Origin: UBA8687 sp964564655
Lineage (GTDB): Bacteria; Nitrospinota; Nitrospinia; Nitrospinales; VA-1
Length of the DNA: 17,555 nt
Assembly: GCA_964564655.1 (NCBI GenBank)
Contig: CAZMBO010000030.1
Location: forward strand, 1 to 17,555
Reading direction: 5' to 3'
The notes under the pieces were generated by a model that did not search any database, had not been told where the DNA came from, and saw nothing but the letters and a program-made list of their open reading frames with translations. Positions 7,415 through 14,196 of the stretch are shown here, piece after piece. The translations under genes were made by a program, and so were the position numbers. Position 1 is the first letter of the stretch, and each line of letters begins with the position of its first letter.

Positions 7415-8859
7415 GTGCTTTGATGATTTGCCATTTCCACCTTTGCATCTTTCAAGACTTCAATAGCGGATTTTAATATTAAGGCAGAAATACTAATACC
7501 GACAATCAAATCGGGCCAGGGGGATTGAGTCCACGCCACACCCCAAGCTGCCAGCAACACTCCTATGTTTGCAAGTACATCATTACGGGAGCAGAGCCAG
7601 GCTGAACGCATATTGATATCGGAATCTCTGAAGCCTAATAAAAGAATCGCACAAATAAGATTTGCGACGAGAGCCAAGAAGCCAATGCCTCCCATTGTGA
7701 AAGCCTCTGGAACGACTGGATTGAATAATTTGTAAACGGCACCTGTTAAAACACTAATTGAAAAGAGAGCCATGATGATCCCCTTTATATATCCGGCGCG
7801 GTTTTGCCATATGGAATCCAGTCGAATGACATAAAGAGAAAAACCAAAGATTGCTGCATCGCCAAGCATATCAAGCGCATCGGCCATTAACGCACTCGAT
7901 TGCGCGAACCAGCCATAGATTCCTTCAATAAAAAACATGGTTCCATTGATTAACAGAACCCAGACGAGGATGTTTCGTTTGTCATCCTGAACTTTATTTA
8001 ATTCTTTTTCCAGGCTGGAGCAGCAATCAGTGATGGTTAGACTTTTTTTTTTGAATCGATTCGTGACAAGCGATAAAAGATAAAATGCCCCTGCCAGAAG
8101 AATGATGGTAGGGCCGGGGGGTAGATCGGGTTGATAAGACAATACTAGGCCGCCTGTTGTGAAAACCATTCCGAGCAAAGTTGCAAGGACCATCATCAGG
8201 TTGAGCGATCGAACGTATAGCCCGGCAATGGCTGCGGGTAAAGTTAAAAGGGCGATGACCAGAATCAACCCGACAATCTGAATCAAAATGACAACGGTTA
8301 AAGCCACCAACGAAAGAAAAAGAAGGTAGAACCGTTCTACGGGAATGCCTCGAAGCCGGGCAAACTCCTCATCAAAGGAGACGGCTATAAATTGTTTGTA
8401 AAAAAGAAAAACGATTACCAAAATAAGTGAGTCGAGCCCGGCTATCCAATAAAGATCTTCAGATGCGATCATTAGAATATTGCCAAACAAAAAACTCATC
8501 AAATCTACATTGTATCCCGGTGTTTGTGAGATAAACAAAATACCCACTGCCATTCCGCCAGCCCATAATGCGCCGATGATAGTATCTTCCTGTTGTTGCA
8601 TGCGTAGACTGACCCACCCAAGGATAAAAGCAAAGACGAGCGCCGAAACCAAAGCTCCTTCAATAGGTGAGCGGCCAAGGTAATAGGCAATGCCCATTCC
8701 TCCTAGCACGGCATGGGCGATACCACCTGCAAGGTAGCCGATTCGCTTCACAACAACATAAGAACCGATGACTCCACAGGCTACACTGGCGAGAATTCCT
8801 CCCATCAGAGAGTTTTGCATAAAGGATTGTGTGGAGACGGCTTCTAGGAATGAACTCAA
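7411..8859 (-). CDS. ZnuB-type ABC permease fused in frame to a CDF cation-efflux domain
   Basis: A 482-residue frame. Residues 1-269 are a full ABC-3 (ZnuB/MntB) permease with the typical start SLMGGILASVACGVIGSYVVVKR, the GGIAHAVLGG segment and the end FYLLSLVTNRF. After Lys270-272 comes a CDF domain: CCSS (279-282), first helix VWVLLINGTMFFIEG, ALMADALDMLGD with Asp330 and Asp334 (DxxxD site), and AWLCSRNDVLANIGVLLAAW with Cys423 and Asp427 where many CDFs have HxxxD. The CDF half is the membrane part only, with no C-terminal cytoplasmic domain. ZnuB imports zinc; CDFs usually export metal. The start is TTG at 8859, overlapping the znuC TGA (TTGA), with GGAGG 7 nt upstream. The join lies on ten A residues (plus-strand T 8043-8052). 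Confidence 0.85.
   Translation of the reverse strand: MSSFLEAVSTQSFMQNSLMGGILASVACGVIGSYVVVKRIGYLAGGIAHAVLGGMGIAYYLGRSPIEGALVSALVFAFILGWVSLRMQQQEDTIIGALWAGGMAVGILFISQTPGYNVDLMSFLFGNILMIASEDLYWIAGLDSLILVIVFLFYKQFIAVSFDEEFARLRGIPVERFYLLFLSLVALTVVILIQIVGLILVIALLTLPAAIAGLYVRSLNLMMVLATLLGMVFTTGGLVLSYQPDLPPGPTIILLAGAFYLLSLVTNRFKKKSLTITDCCSSLEKELNKVQDDKRNILVWVLLINGTMFFIEGIYGWFAQSSALMADALDMLGDAAIFGFSLYVIRLDSIWQNRAGYIKGIIMALFSISVLTGAVYKLFNPVVPEAFTMGGIGFLALVANLICAILLLGFRDSDINMRSAWLCSRNDVLANIGVLLAAWGVAWTQSPWPDLIVGISISALILKSAIEVLKDAKVEMANHQST
8043..8052 (-). repeat. A10 homopolymer at the ZnuB-CDF junction
   Basis: Ten consecutive T on the plus strand are ten A on the coding strand, coding Lys270-272 and the first base of Ser273. 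With nine A, ZnuB would end at once (KKKV then TAA, 273 residues). With eleven A it would end KKKKSNHH then TGA (277 residues). Only the ten-A reading joins the two domains. Runs of this length are known sites of polymerase slippage and of sequencing error. Confidence 0.9.
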
Positions 8860-9605
8860 TGGTGATCCTCCCCTTCATGGTGATGATGCACCATGTGGAC
8901 GTGTGTGCCGTAGAGATTTTCTATAGTCTCCCCTGTAAGTTCAGAAGTGGGATGACAAATCAGGGTGCGATTAATACAAGCAACTTTTGTGATGTATTGG
9001 GATATGAAACCGATATCGTGGGTCACAACAATGATAGTTATTTTTTCGTTTAATTTTTTTAAGAGATCGAAAATGTCTTTTTCTACTTTCATATCCACGT
9101 TGGCGGTGGGTTCATCTAGAATCATGATTTCCGGATTGCAGGTAAGTGCGCGTGCAATCAACACCCGTTGCAATTGCCCACCCGACAAAGAACCAATGGA
9201 ACGTTTTCTTAAATCAAGAACCTCAACCGCTTCCATAGATTCTGCTGCAACTTGTTTGTCTTCTTCGCTGAAAAGGCCAATGCTGGAAGTTCTTCCCAAT
9301 CGTCCCATGAGTACTGTTTCTTCAACGTTAATGGGAAAATCTCTGGAGAAAGGAGTGAACTGTGGCATATAACCAATTTCTTTCACCGCCTGATGCGGTT
9401 GTTTTCCCAGCACTTCTACCGATCCTTTATCTGGATCCAATAGACCCAAAATAATTTTAAGAAGGGTTGTTTTGCCACTGCCGTTGGGGCCGACCATACC
9501 GACAAATTCCCTGGCCTTTATATCCAGTTGAATGTCTTCAAGGATGACGGGGCTTCCATAACTGAAATGGAGATCGTGGATTTTTATTACAGAATTTTCG
9601 CTCAA
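8856..9605 (-). CDS. znuC: Zinc ABC transporter ATP-binding protein ZnuC
   Basis: A 249-residue ABC ATPase: Walker A GPNGSGKTT (39-47), Q-loop around PQFTPF, signature LSGGQLQRV (140-148), Walker B IMILDEPTA (160-168) and switch His196. The metal-type ABC flavour (DFPINVEETVLMGR) fits ZnuC/MntB families, and the substrate-binding partner ahead of it supports zinc or manganese. The last 15 residues hold eight His (HVHMVHHHHEGEDHH), an extension that could bind metal in the cytoplasm. The start is TTG at 9605, whose bases overlap the znuA TGA (TTGA); GGAG lies 7 nt upstream, supporting it strongly. The next gene starts in the same way within its own stop codon. Confidence 0.94.
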   Translation of the reverse strand: MSENSVIKIHDLHFSYGSPVILEDIQLDIKAREFVGMVGPNGSGKTTLLKIILGLLDPDKGSVEVLGKQPHQAVKEIGYMPQFTPFSRDFPINVEETVLMGRLGRTSSIGLFSEEDKQVAAESMEAVEVLDLRKRSIGSLSGGQLQRVLIARALTCNPEIMILDEPTANVDMKVEKDIFDLLKKLNEKITIIVVTHDIGFISQYITKVACINRTLICHPTSELTGETIENLYGTHVHMVHHHHEGEDHH

Positions 9606-10465
9606 TAATTTGCTCCAGAAATTGCTTTTGCTGTCTGCCGCATATTTTCGAAATAGTTTTCTGCGAGGGGATCCATTTCCTGAACCGTGGCTCCGATCAT
9701 TTTAGCGACTTTTTGAGCTACTGAAAGGCCGAATTGCTTTTGTACAAATATAACTTTGATATGTAATTTTTTCCCTCTATTGATTATTTCCTTTAATGCC
9801 CTCGGTCCCGGTTCTTTTCCCTGGTGTTCAATAGAAATCTGTTCGAGGCCATAGGCATCAGCGAAATAAGACCAGGCTGGATGAAATACCATAAAACTTC
9901 GACCCTTTCCACTTGCGATAATGTCGCGGATTTCCTGATCCAGAATATCCAGTTCTCGTGCAAGGGCGATATTATTAATTTTAAAAAATTCTGCTTTATC
10001 TGGTTTTTCTTTCGATAGGGCTACTTCAATTTTTGTAGCCATTATTTTTACATGAGAAGGGTTGGTCCAGATATGCGGGTCTCCTTCTTTATGCGACTGA
10101 GATTCAAAGTGCGAATCTTTGTGCTCAGCCATATTCCTATTCAGAGGGATAATTTTTAAGTCAGGTTGAATGGCTTTGATTCGAGACATCCAGATTTTTT
10201 CAAAAGGAACTCCCATGCTGAAGTAAAGTTGCGAATTTGCCAGCCGACTCATTTTTTTTGGATTCGGATTAAATGTTGCAGGACTTTCACCCGGTTTTAC
10301 CATCACCTCCACTTCAACTTCTTTACCCCCAATGCGTTCGACAAAATATTTTTGTGGTGCAATGCTCACAAAAGCGGGGATGGGTCCGGCCCAGCCTTTA
10401 CCAGAAAAATATAATACTTGTATAAGAGCAACAAAAACTACCCTCATTTTAAAAAAATGTATCAT
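9602..10465 (-). CDS. znuA: Zinc ABC transporter periplasmic binding protein ZnuA
   Basis: A cluster A-I metal-binding protein that captures zinc (or manganese) in the periplasm for ZnuBC. From the ATG at 10465 it is 287 residues. The signal peptide is MIHFFKMR, then a hydrophobic core VVFVALIQVLYF, with cleavage likely after GKGWA. Family blocks: VKPGESPATFNPNPKKM, GVPFEKIW, DPHIWTNPSHVK, MVFHPAWSYFADAYGL and MDPLAENY. A His-containing loop (EHKDSHFESQSHKEGD) precedes DPHIW. The first metal His of classical ZnuA is replaced in ESPATF; I recall a family subgroup with SPAT at this place. The frame stays open to a GTG at 10549 and an ATG at 10543, but those starts put 26-28 polar residues before the signal peptide. 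The start is therefore moderately certain. Confidence 0.87.
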   Translation of the reverse strand: MIHFFKMRVVFVALIQVLYFSGKGWAGPIPAFVSIAPQKYFVERIGGKEVEVEVMVKPGESPATFNPNPKKMSRLANSQLYFSMGVPFEKIWMSRIKAIQPDLKIIPLNRNMAEHKDSHFESQSHKEGDPHIWTNPSHVKIMATKIEVALSKEKPDKAEFFKINNIALARELDILDQEIRDIIASGKGRSFMVFHPAWSYFADAYGLEQISIEHQGKEPGPRALKEIINRGKKLHIKVIFVQKQFGLSVAQKVAKMIGATVQEMDPLAENYFENMRQTAKAISGANY

Positions 10466-10553
10466 TTGCCCCGGTGGCTTAGTATTAATAATAATTTGAT
10501 GATTAAGTCGATCCGAAAATGAAAAGCCCGTAGTATAAAGCATTTCCACAAAG

Positions 10554-10590
10554 ATGACCTGTCATATTAGTGGAGAAGTTTTGATGTCAG
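10554..10590 (-). promoter_or_regulatory. Candidate promoter and operator for the znu operon
   Basis: On the minus strand, CTGACA (10590-10585) and TATGAC (10566-10561) are 18 nt apart and match -35/-10 consensus at five and four of six positions. An inverted repeat ATGAC-CT-GTCAT (10554-10565) overlaps the -10. A repressor site there would fit control by a zinc regulator, but it does not match the enterobacterial Zur box I know. Confidence 0.3.
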
Positions 10591-10626
10591 AATTTGAAAT
10601 TAGATTTAAATAACTTTAAAGACTTT

Positions 10627-11322
10627 TTATAATACCCAAAACAGGCTAAATGGGAGTCCAAATAATAAAAGCCCTAAAGCTATATTAAGGGCATGGATTA
10701 AAAATAAATTATCAGTGATTGGAGAGATCATGACTTCTGTTCCCACGCGGCGAACAGCATGTTCGATGTCCGAGGAAGTTATTTCTCCCGTGTCTTTTTT
10801 TTGCAGTTCTTCGACTACCTGATCTAGGAAGAAAAATTTTAAAACTTTTAAGATAACTCCAAACAAAATTCCTGAAAAGAATCCGGTCAGTCCGCCTTTT
10901 TGTTTTAGCTTGGCTTGTAATTCATTTCCGACCTGATCATATTTACTCTCAAGTTCTGATCGAGGAATATTTTTCTGGAATTTCGGGATCCGCCCAATCA
11001 CCTCCCGAGTTATCCAATCCAGTAATTGTTGTAAGCCTTCGAGTGCTTCCCGGATTTTTTGGATCATCACTTGCAGCGCGCATGCAATCCAACCATGCAA
11101 GACTCCAAAACCCAGAAACCATATTGATGCAAGGAATAGAATCAATGTTTCTAGCCAGCCGTTCCAGTCGGCAACATCCAGAACTTGTGAGTCGAAAGTG
11201 ATTGAAGATAGAATACCCAACACCAATCCAGTAAGGCCGAAGAGGAATAGTTTTTTCAGTGTTCCAAGTAAAAGGTCACGAAAAAATGTGAACCAATAGT
11301 CGAGTATTTGAGACTTATTCAT
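10627..11322 (-). CDS. Four-helix membrane protein downstream of the J-domain gene
   Basis: A 231-residue protein of unknown family. Membrane segments lie near 17-42, 58-88, 147-170 and 205-231. A long, charged, helix-prone cytoplasmic-type loop lies between the second and third (about 88-145, including IREALEGLQQLLDWITREVIGRIPKFQKNIPRSELE, split here by heptad-like spacing). A second soluble loop, about 171-204, carries EELQKKDTGEITSSDIEHAVRR. The ATG at 11322 lies 3 nt after the stop of the J-protein gene, so they should be cotranscribed. No catalytic motif is visible. The pairing with a J-domain protein makes it a candidate client, anchor or partner; this is inference from position. Confidence 0.75.
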   Translation of the reverse strand: MNKSQILDYWFTFFRDLLLGTLKKLFLFGLTGLVLGILSSITFDSQVLDVADWNGWLETLILFLASIWFLGFGVLHGWIACALQVMIQKIREALEGLQQLLDWITREVIGRIPKFQKNIPRSELESKYDQVGNELQAKLKQKGGLTGFFSGILFGVILKVLKFFFLDQVVEELQKKDTGEITSSDIEHAVRRVGTEVMISPITDNLFLIHALNIALGLLLFGLPFSLFWVL

Positions 11323-11325
11323 TTC

Positions 11326-12186
11326 TTAATTATCATGCGAAACATTGGGTTCAATATTTATAGATAAAATCAAGTCTCCGCGTTTTTTATTTTGGGTGCG
11401 ACCTTTATTGCGGATCCTTAATTTCCCTCCTGAAGGAAAATTAGAAGGAATACGAACCATCAATTGTTCGGTAGTACCATCAACCTGGTAAGAAATTTTT
11501 TTACGAGTTCCATTTATTGCTTCAATATGAGGAATGGAAATAGCGAAGTCCATATCGAGAAGAGACTGCTTGTCTAATGTGGATTTTTCAAATATCCCCT
11601 TTAAATTCCTAACTAAAGGATTATTAGGTTTCAGTTTTTTGTCTGGATTGGCTGCATCCTTGGCCTTTCTCATTTTATGAAGGGCGTAAAGAGATGTTCC
11701 TACCACTTGAGCCAGTTTGATTCCCATGCCAATGCGGCCAATGGGACCAGGAACCATTCTGAGGATTCGTCCTAGGCCTCCTACAGTCCCACCAAAAAAA
11801 ACCGTTTCAAAAAAATTGTTTCCCGATCGGAAACCCGAACGACTGAATTCGCGGTTGAGTTCTTCAAACATATCACTAACATTTTTACCTTGAAACATAC
11901 TGGAGAAAATATCTTCTTGGGAATATTGAAACCTAGAGGAACTCCGTCCTGCGAGGTGATCGGCCCGGAAACGATCGTATTCCATTTTTTTTTTCGGATC
12001 ACTCAATACCCCATAGGCTTCAGTAATTTCCTTGAAAATTTCTTCGCTGCGGGGATTGTTGGGGTTGTGATCTGGATGTAATTCCAAAGCCAGTTTTCTG
12101 AAAGATTTTTTAATTTCCTCCTGATTAGCAGAATCGGATATGTTGAGAATTTTATAATAGTCCTTGAATTCTTTTATTCGAGCCAT
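11326..12186 (-). CDS. Atypical DnaJ-class J-domain protein without zinc finger
   Basis: A 286-residue protein. The J domain is residues 9-75 (DYYKILNISDSANQEEIKKS, HPD at 37-39, EAYGVLSDPKKKMEYDRFR), so it should stimulate a DnaK ATPase. It has no CxxCxGxG zinc finger. Instead, residues about 125-170 are hydrophobic and glycine-rich (FFETVFFGGTVGGLGRIL, VPGPIGRIGMGIKLAQVVG), a stretch that might associate with membrane. A single C-terminal substrate-binding-like domain follows (about 212-280: AISIPHIEAINGTRKKISYQ, VRIPSNFPSGGKLRIRNKG, GDLILSINIEP), resembling one half of CbpA/DnaJ CTD. It is thus shorter than DnaJ (about 375) and CbpA (about 306). It lies 10 nt after the exported-protein gene and 3 nt before the membrane-protein gene. 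An A10 run (11985-11994) codes the KKK of DPKKKMEY. Confidence 0.88.
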   Translation of the reverse strand: MARIKEFKDYYKILNISDSANQEEIKKSFRKLALELHPDHNPNNPRSEEIFKEITEAYGVLSDPKKKMEYDRFRADHLAGRSSSRFQYSQEDIFSSMFQGKNVSDMFEELNREFSRSGFRSGNNFFETVFFGGTVGGLGRILRMVPGPIGRIGMGIKLAQVVGTSLYALHKMRKAKDAANPDKKLKPNNPLVRNLKGIFEKSTLDKQSLLDMDFAISIPHIEAINGTRKKISYQVDGTTEQLMVRIPSNFPSGGKLRIRNKGRTQNKKRGDLILSINIEPNVSHDN

Positions 12187-12196
12187 GGGTAGTAGG

Positions 12197-12724
12197 TCAC
12201 ATTCCTAGCTTTTGAGCATAGATCGCTTCAGCCTTTTCCGGACCTTCGAGTGTAGTATTTTTGCTTTGGGTTGATAATTTAAAAGTATCATCAGCATGCA
12301 GACGCTGCTTTAAATTTTCAAAGTGGACCTTTATTGGTAAAGAAGCGATTTCCTTTTGCTGCGGAATGAGAATGAAGTTTGTTTCTGCCAAGACATCCCG
12401 GTATTTTCGTTTCATATTCATTTTGTAGGATTGATAGCCCTCTATTTTTTCAACACCTGCGTAGGGTTCGTGGTTCAGTATCTTGTACTGTTTAGGAATA
12501 TAAACGTTGGCAAAGTAATCTGGGCCAAGGGAATGATGTACCGTGGTTTTAATCTTCAAGACTCTCAGGCTTTCGTCACTAGGAGTCATTTTCATTTCTA
12601 CCCAATAACTGCGATCATGGAAATTAAGGTTTTCAAGAAAAACAATTCCATAGAGTGCGTTAAATTTAAATTGAAGAAAGATTCCTAGAAATACCCACCC
12701 AAAAACCCTCCAGAATTTTTTCAC
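12197..12724 (-). CDS. Exported protein of unknown function
   Basis: A 175-residue protein I do not recognise. The N-terminus MKKFWRVFGWVFLGIFLQFKFNALYG reads as a signal peptide or signal anchor. The mature part is rich in alternating hydrophobic and polar residues with many Tyr and Lys (YWVEMKMTPS, VLKIKTTVHHSLGPDYFANV, KIEGYQSYKMNMKRKYRDV), suggesting a beta-rich fold. There is no lipobox or cysteine. The start is GTG at 12724 with AAGGAG 6 nt upstream, the best ribosome site in this unit. It is the first gene of a three-gene unit with the J-domain protein (10-nt gap) and the four-helix membrane protein, and is divergent from tmk. Confidence 0.75.
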   Translation of the reverse strand: MKKFWRVFGWVFLGIFLQFKFNALYGIVFLENLNFHDRSYWVEMKMTPSDESLRVLKIKTTVHHSLGPDYFANVYIPKQYKILNHEPYAGVEKIEGYQSYKMNMKRKYRDVLAETNFILIPQQKEIASLPIKVHFENLKQRLHADDTFKLSTQSKNTTLEGPEKAEAIYAQKLGM

Positions 12725-12741
12725 AAAAAGCTCCTTACTCT

Positions 12742-12773
12742 ATTATAAAAGGTAGGTTTGGCCTAAAATTAAA
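12742..12773 (-). promoter_or_regulatory. Promoter-like element upstream of the exported-protein/J-protein unit
   Basis: On the minus strand: TTTAATT (12773-12767), 19 nt including TTAGGCCAAACC, TATAAT (12747-12742), then 17 nt to the GTG at 12724. The parts, both spacings and the following AGAG match the element before the siroheme reductase gene. A start site 6-7 nt after TATAAT would put the 5' end right at AAGGAG (12736-12731), giving a leader of about 12 nt. Confidence 0.42.
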
Positions 12774-12849
12774 ACTCTACAACTTTAATCTTACCAAAAT
12801 ATTCAATAACAAATACAATTTGTTGTGTTGTTTATATCTTTTATTCAGC

Positions 12850-12878
12850 TTGATATTTCTTGTGGCTTCCAATAGATT
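12850..12878 (+). promoter_or_regulatory. Candidate sigma-70-type promoter for the tmk operon
   Basis: TTGATA (12850-12855) and TAGATT (12873-12878) are 17 nt apart and match five and four of six consensus bases. It would give a leader of about 130 nt before the GTG at 13018. That leader holds a small GTCT-AA-AGAC hairpin (12881-12890) and a possible leader peptide. The spacer is AT-rich, so chance matches are likely. Confidence 0.3.
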
Positions 12879-12945
12879 AAGTCTAAAGACCAGTTTCTGA
12901 TTACCAAACAAGGTATTAAAACTTATCGGCCGGATAGGAGGAAGA

Positions 12946-12993
12946 TTGAGGGCTCATATTTTTCTATCTGAAAATTACATTAAGTGTTGTTAA
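12946..12993 (+). CDS. Possible 15-residue leader peptide upstream of tmk
   Basis: A perfect AGGAGG (12936-12941), the strongest ribosome-site match in this spacer, lies 4 nt before a TTG that opens a 15-codon frame, MRAHIFLSENYIKCC, ending TAA at 12991-12993. It lies 24 nt before the tmk GTG. There is no run of one regulatory amino acid, only two Cys at the end. It could be a regulatory leader or a chance match; no homology can be claimed. Confidence 0.25.
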   Translation: MRAHIFLSENYIKCC

Positions 12994-13017
12994 GGAAAAA
13001 ATCTCGGAGACTTCTCA

Positions 13018-13626
13018 GTGAATCGTGGATTATTGATTGTTTTTGAAGGTATTGACGGCTCTGGTAAGAGTACGCAATGCAGAATGCTAGCAGACCTTTT
13101 AAATAAAAAAGGAATTGCTAATATTTCATTTGCTGAACCCACGCGAGGAAAATGGGGAATGAAAATCCGCCAGCTTTTAGCGAAAGGTAGAAATGGTATT
13201 AGCGCTGATGAAGAGTTGGAGTGGTTTATGAATGATAGAAGAGAAGATGTGGAGCAGAATATTGAACCTGCATTGAGGGCTGGGAAAGTTGTGTTGATGG
13301 ATCGTTATTATTTTTCCACAGCAGCTTATCAGGGTGCTTTAGGGTTCGATCCACAAGAAATAAAGGCAGAGAATGAAAAGTTTGCTCCGGTTCCAGATCG
13401 AGTACTGGTTTTTCATAATTCTCCTGAAAAAAGTCTAGAAAGAATTGAGTCTTCCCGAGAAGGAAAAAGTGCTTTTGAAAAGCGTGACTATTTAATAGAA
13501 GTACAGAAGGTTTTTAAAAGTTTCACTGGCTCAAATATACGGTTTATTTCGAGTGATCCATCTTTAGAGAAAGTTCATGAGCAAGTGTTGTGCGAAGTTC
13601 AGGACCTTTTTGAGTTAAAACTATGA
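13018..13626 (+). CDS. tmk: Thymidylate kinase
   Basis: A 202-residue kinase converting dTMP to dTDP with ATP (cytoplasm), close to the usual 205-213 residues. Motifs: P-loop FEGIDGSGKSTQ (9-20), EPTRGKWGMKIRQLL (40-54), and MDRYYFSTAAYQGALG with the DR pair at 95-96, all classic for Tmk. The start is GTG at 13018, with GGAG 8 nt upstream. It ends in an ATGA overlap with ubiX, so the two are probably translated together. It is the first gene of the tmk-ubiX-desulfurase-thiI unit. In many genomes tmk lies beside holB, which is not present here. Confidence 0.95.
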   Translation: MNRGLLIVFEGIDGSGKSTQCRMLADLLNKKGIANISFAEPTRGKWGMKIRQLLAKGRNGISADEELEWFMNDRREDVEQNIEPALRAGKVVLMDRYYFSTAAYQGALGFDPQEIKAENEKFAPVPDRVLVFHNSPEKSLERIESSREGKSAFEKRDYLIEVQKVFKSFTGSNIRFISSDPSLEKVHEQVLCEVQDLFELKL

Positions 13627-14177
13627 AACGTTTTGTAATAGCTATAACAGGTGCGAGCGGTGTGTGCTATGGAAAGAGATTGTTTGACTGTCTTAAATCC
13701 CAAGCAGAAGTCCATGTGATCATATCTGAACGGGGCGCTGAACTGTTAAATATTGAACTAGGACTTAAGCCCTCTGACTTTAAGGGTGATAATGTAATGC
13801 TACATAAGACCACAAAAATCAATACCTCTATTGCCAGTGGTTCATTTCGTGTCGATGGTATGGTAATCGTGCCTGCGAGTATGGGTACCATAGGTAGAGT
13901 TGCTGCTGGGGTTTCGGGTAATTTGATTGAACGGGTAGCGGATGTCATGTTGAAAGAAAAACGTAAATTGATTGTAGTACCTCGGGAAGCTCCGCTAAGC
14001 ACAATTCATCTTAAAAACCTTCTCGCGTTGGATCAGGCTGGCGCCTTGATACTTCCTGCTTCTCCTGGTTTTTATCAGCAACAAAATACGGTGGAAGGTC
14101 TTGTAGATTTTGTTGTGGCAAGAATAATTGATCAACTGGGGGGCGAGCAGGATTTGATGCCCCCTTATAAAGTCTGA
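13623..14177 (+). CDS. ubiX: Flavin prenyltransferase UbiX
   Basis: A 184-residue flavoprotein-fold enzyme, normal length, that joins dimethylallyl phosphate to FMN to make the prenylated flavin used by UbiD-type decarboxylases. Motifs: ITGASGVCYGKRL (8-20), the phosphate-binding VPASMGTIGRVAAGVSGNLIERVADV (split around 83-107), VPREAPLSTIHLKNLL (119-134) and LPASPGFYQQ (144-153), all characteristic of UbiX/Pad1. The ATG at 13623 overlaps the tmk TGA by the ATGA arrangement. No ubiD lies in the window, so the product's user (quinone synthesis or another decarboxylase) is unknown. It is followed after 19 nt by the cysteine desulfurase gene. Confidence 0.95.
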   Translation: MKRFVIAITGASGVCYGKRLFDCLKSQAEVHVIISERGAELLNIELGLKPSDFKGDNVMLHKTTKINTSIASGSFRVDGMVIVPASMGTIGRVAAGVSGNLIERVADVMLKEKRKLIVVPREAPLSTIHLKNLLALDQAGALILPASPGFYQQQNTVEGLVDFVVARIIDQLGGEQDLMPPYKV

Positions 14178-14196
14178 AAAATCAGGGTGATTTAAA

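Noticed and set aside
9602..10465. ZnuA lacking the first metal-binding His as a sign of lost function
   Set aside because: The SPATF form at this place fits a ZnuA subgroup I recall, and the other metal-site blocks are intact.
11781..12002. Alternative reading frame inside the J-protein gene starting near the A10 run
   Set aside because: It is the shifted frame of the same gene, without recognisable protein features.
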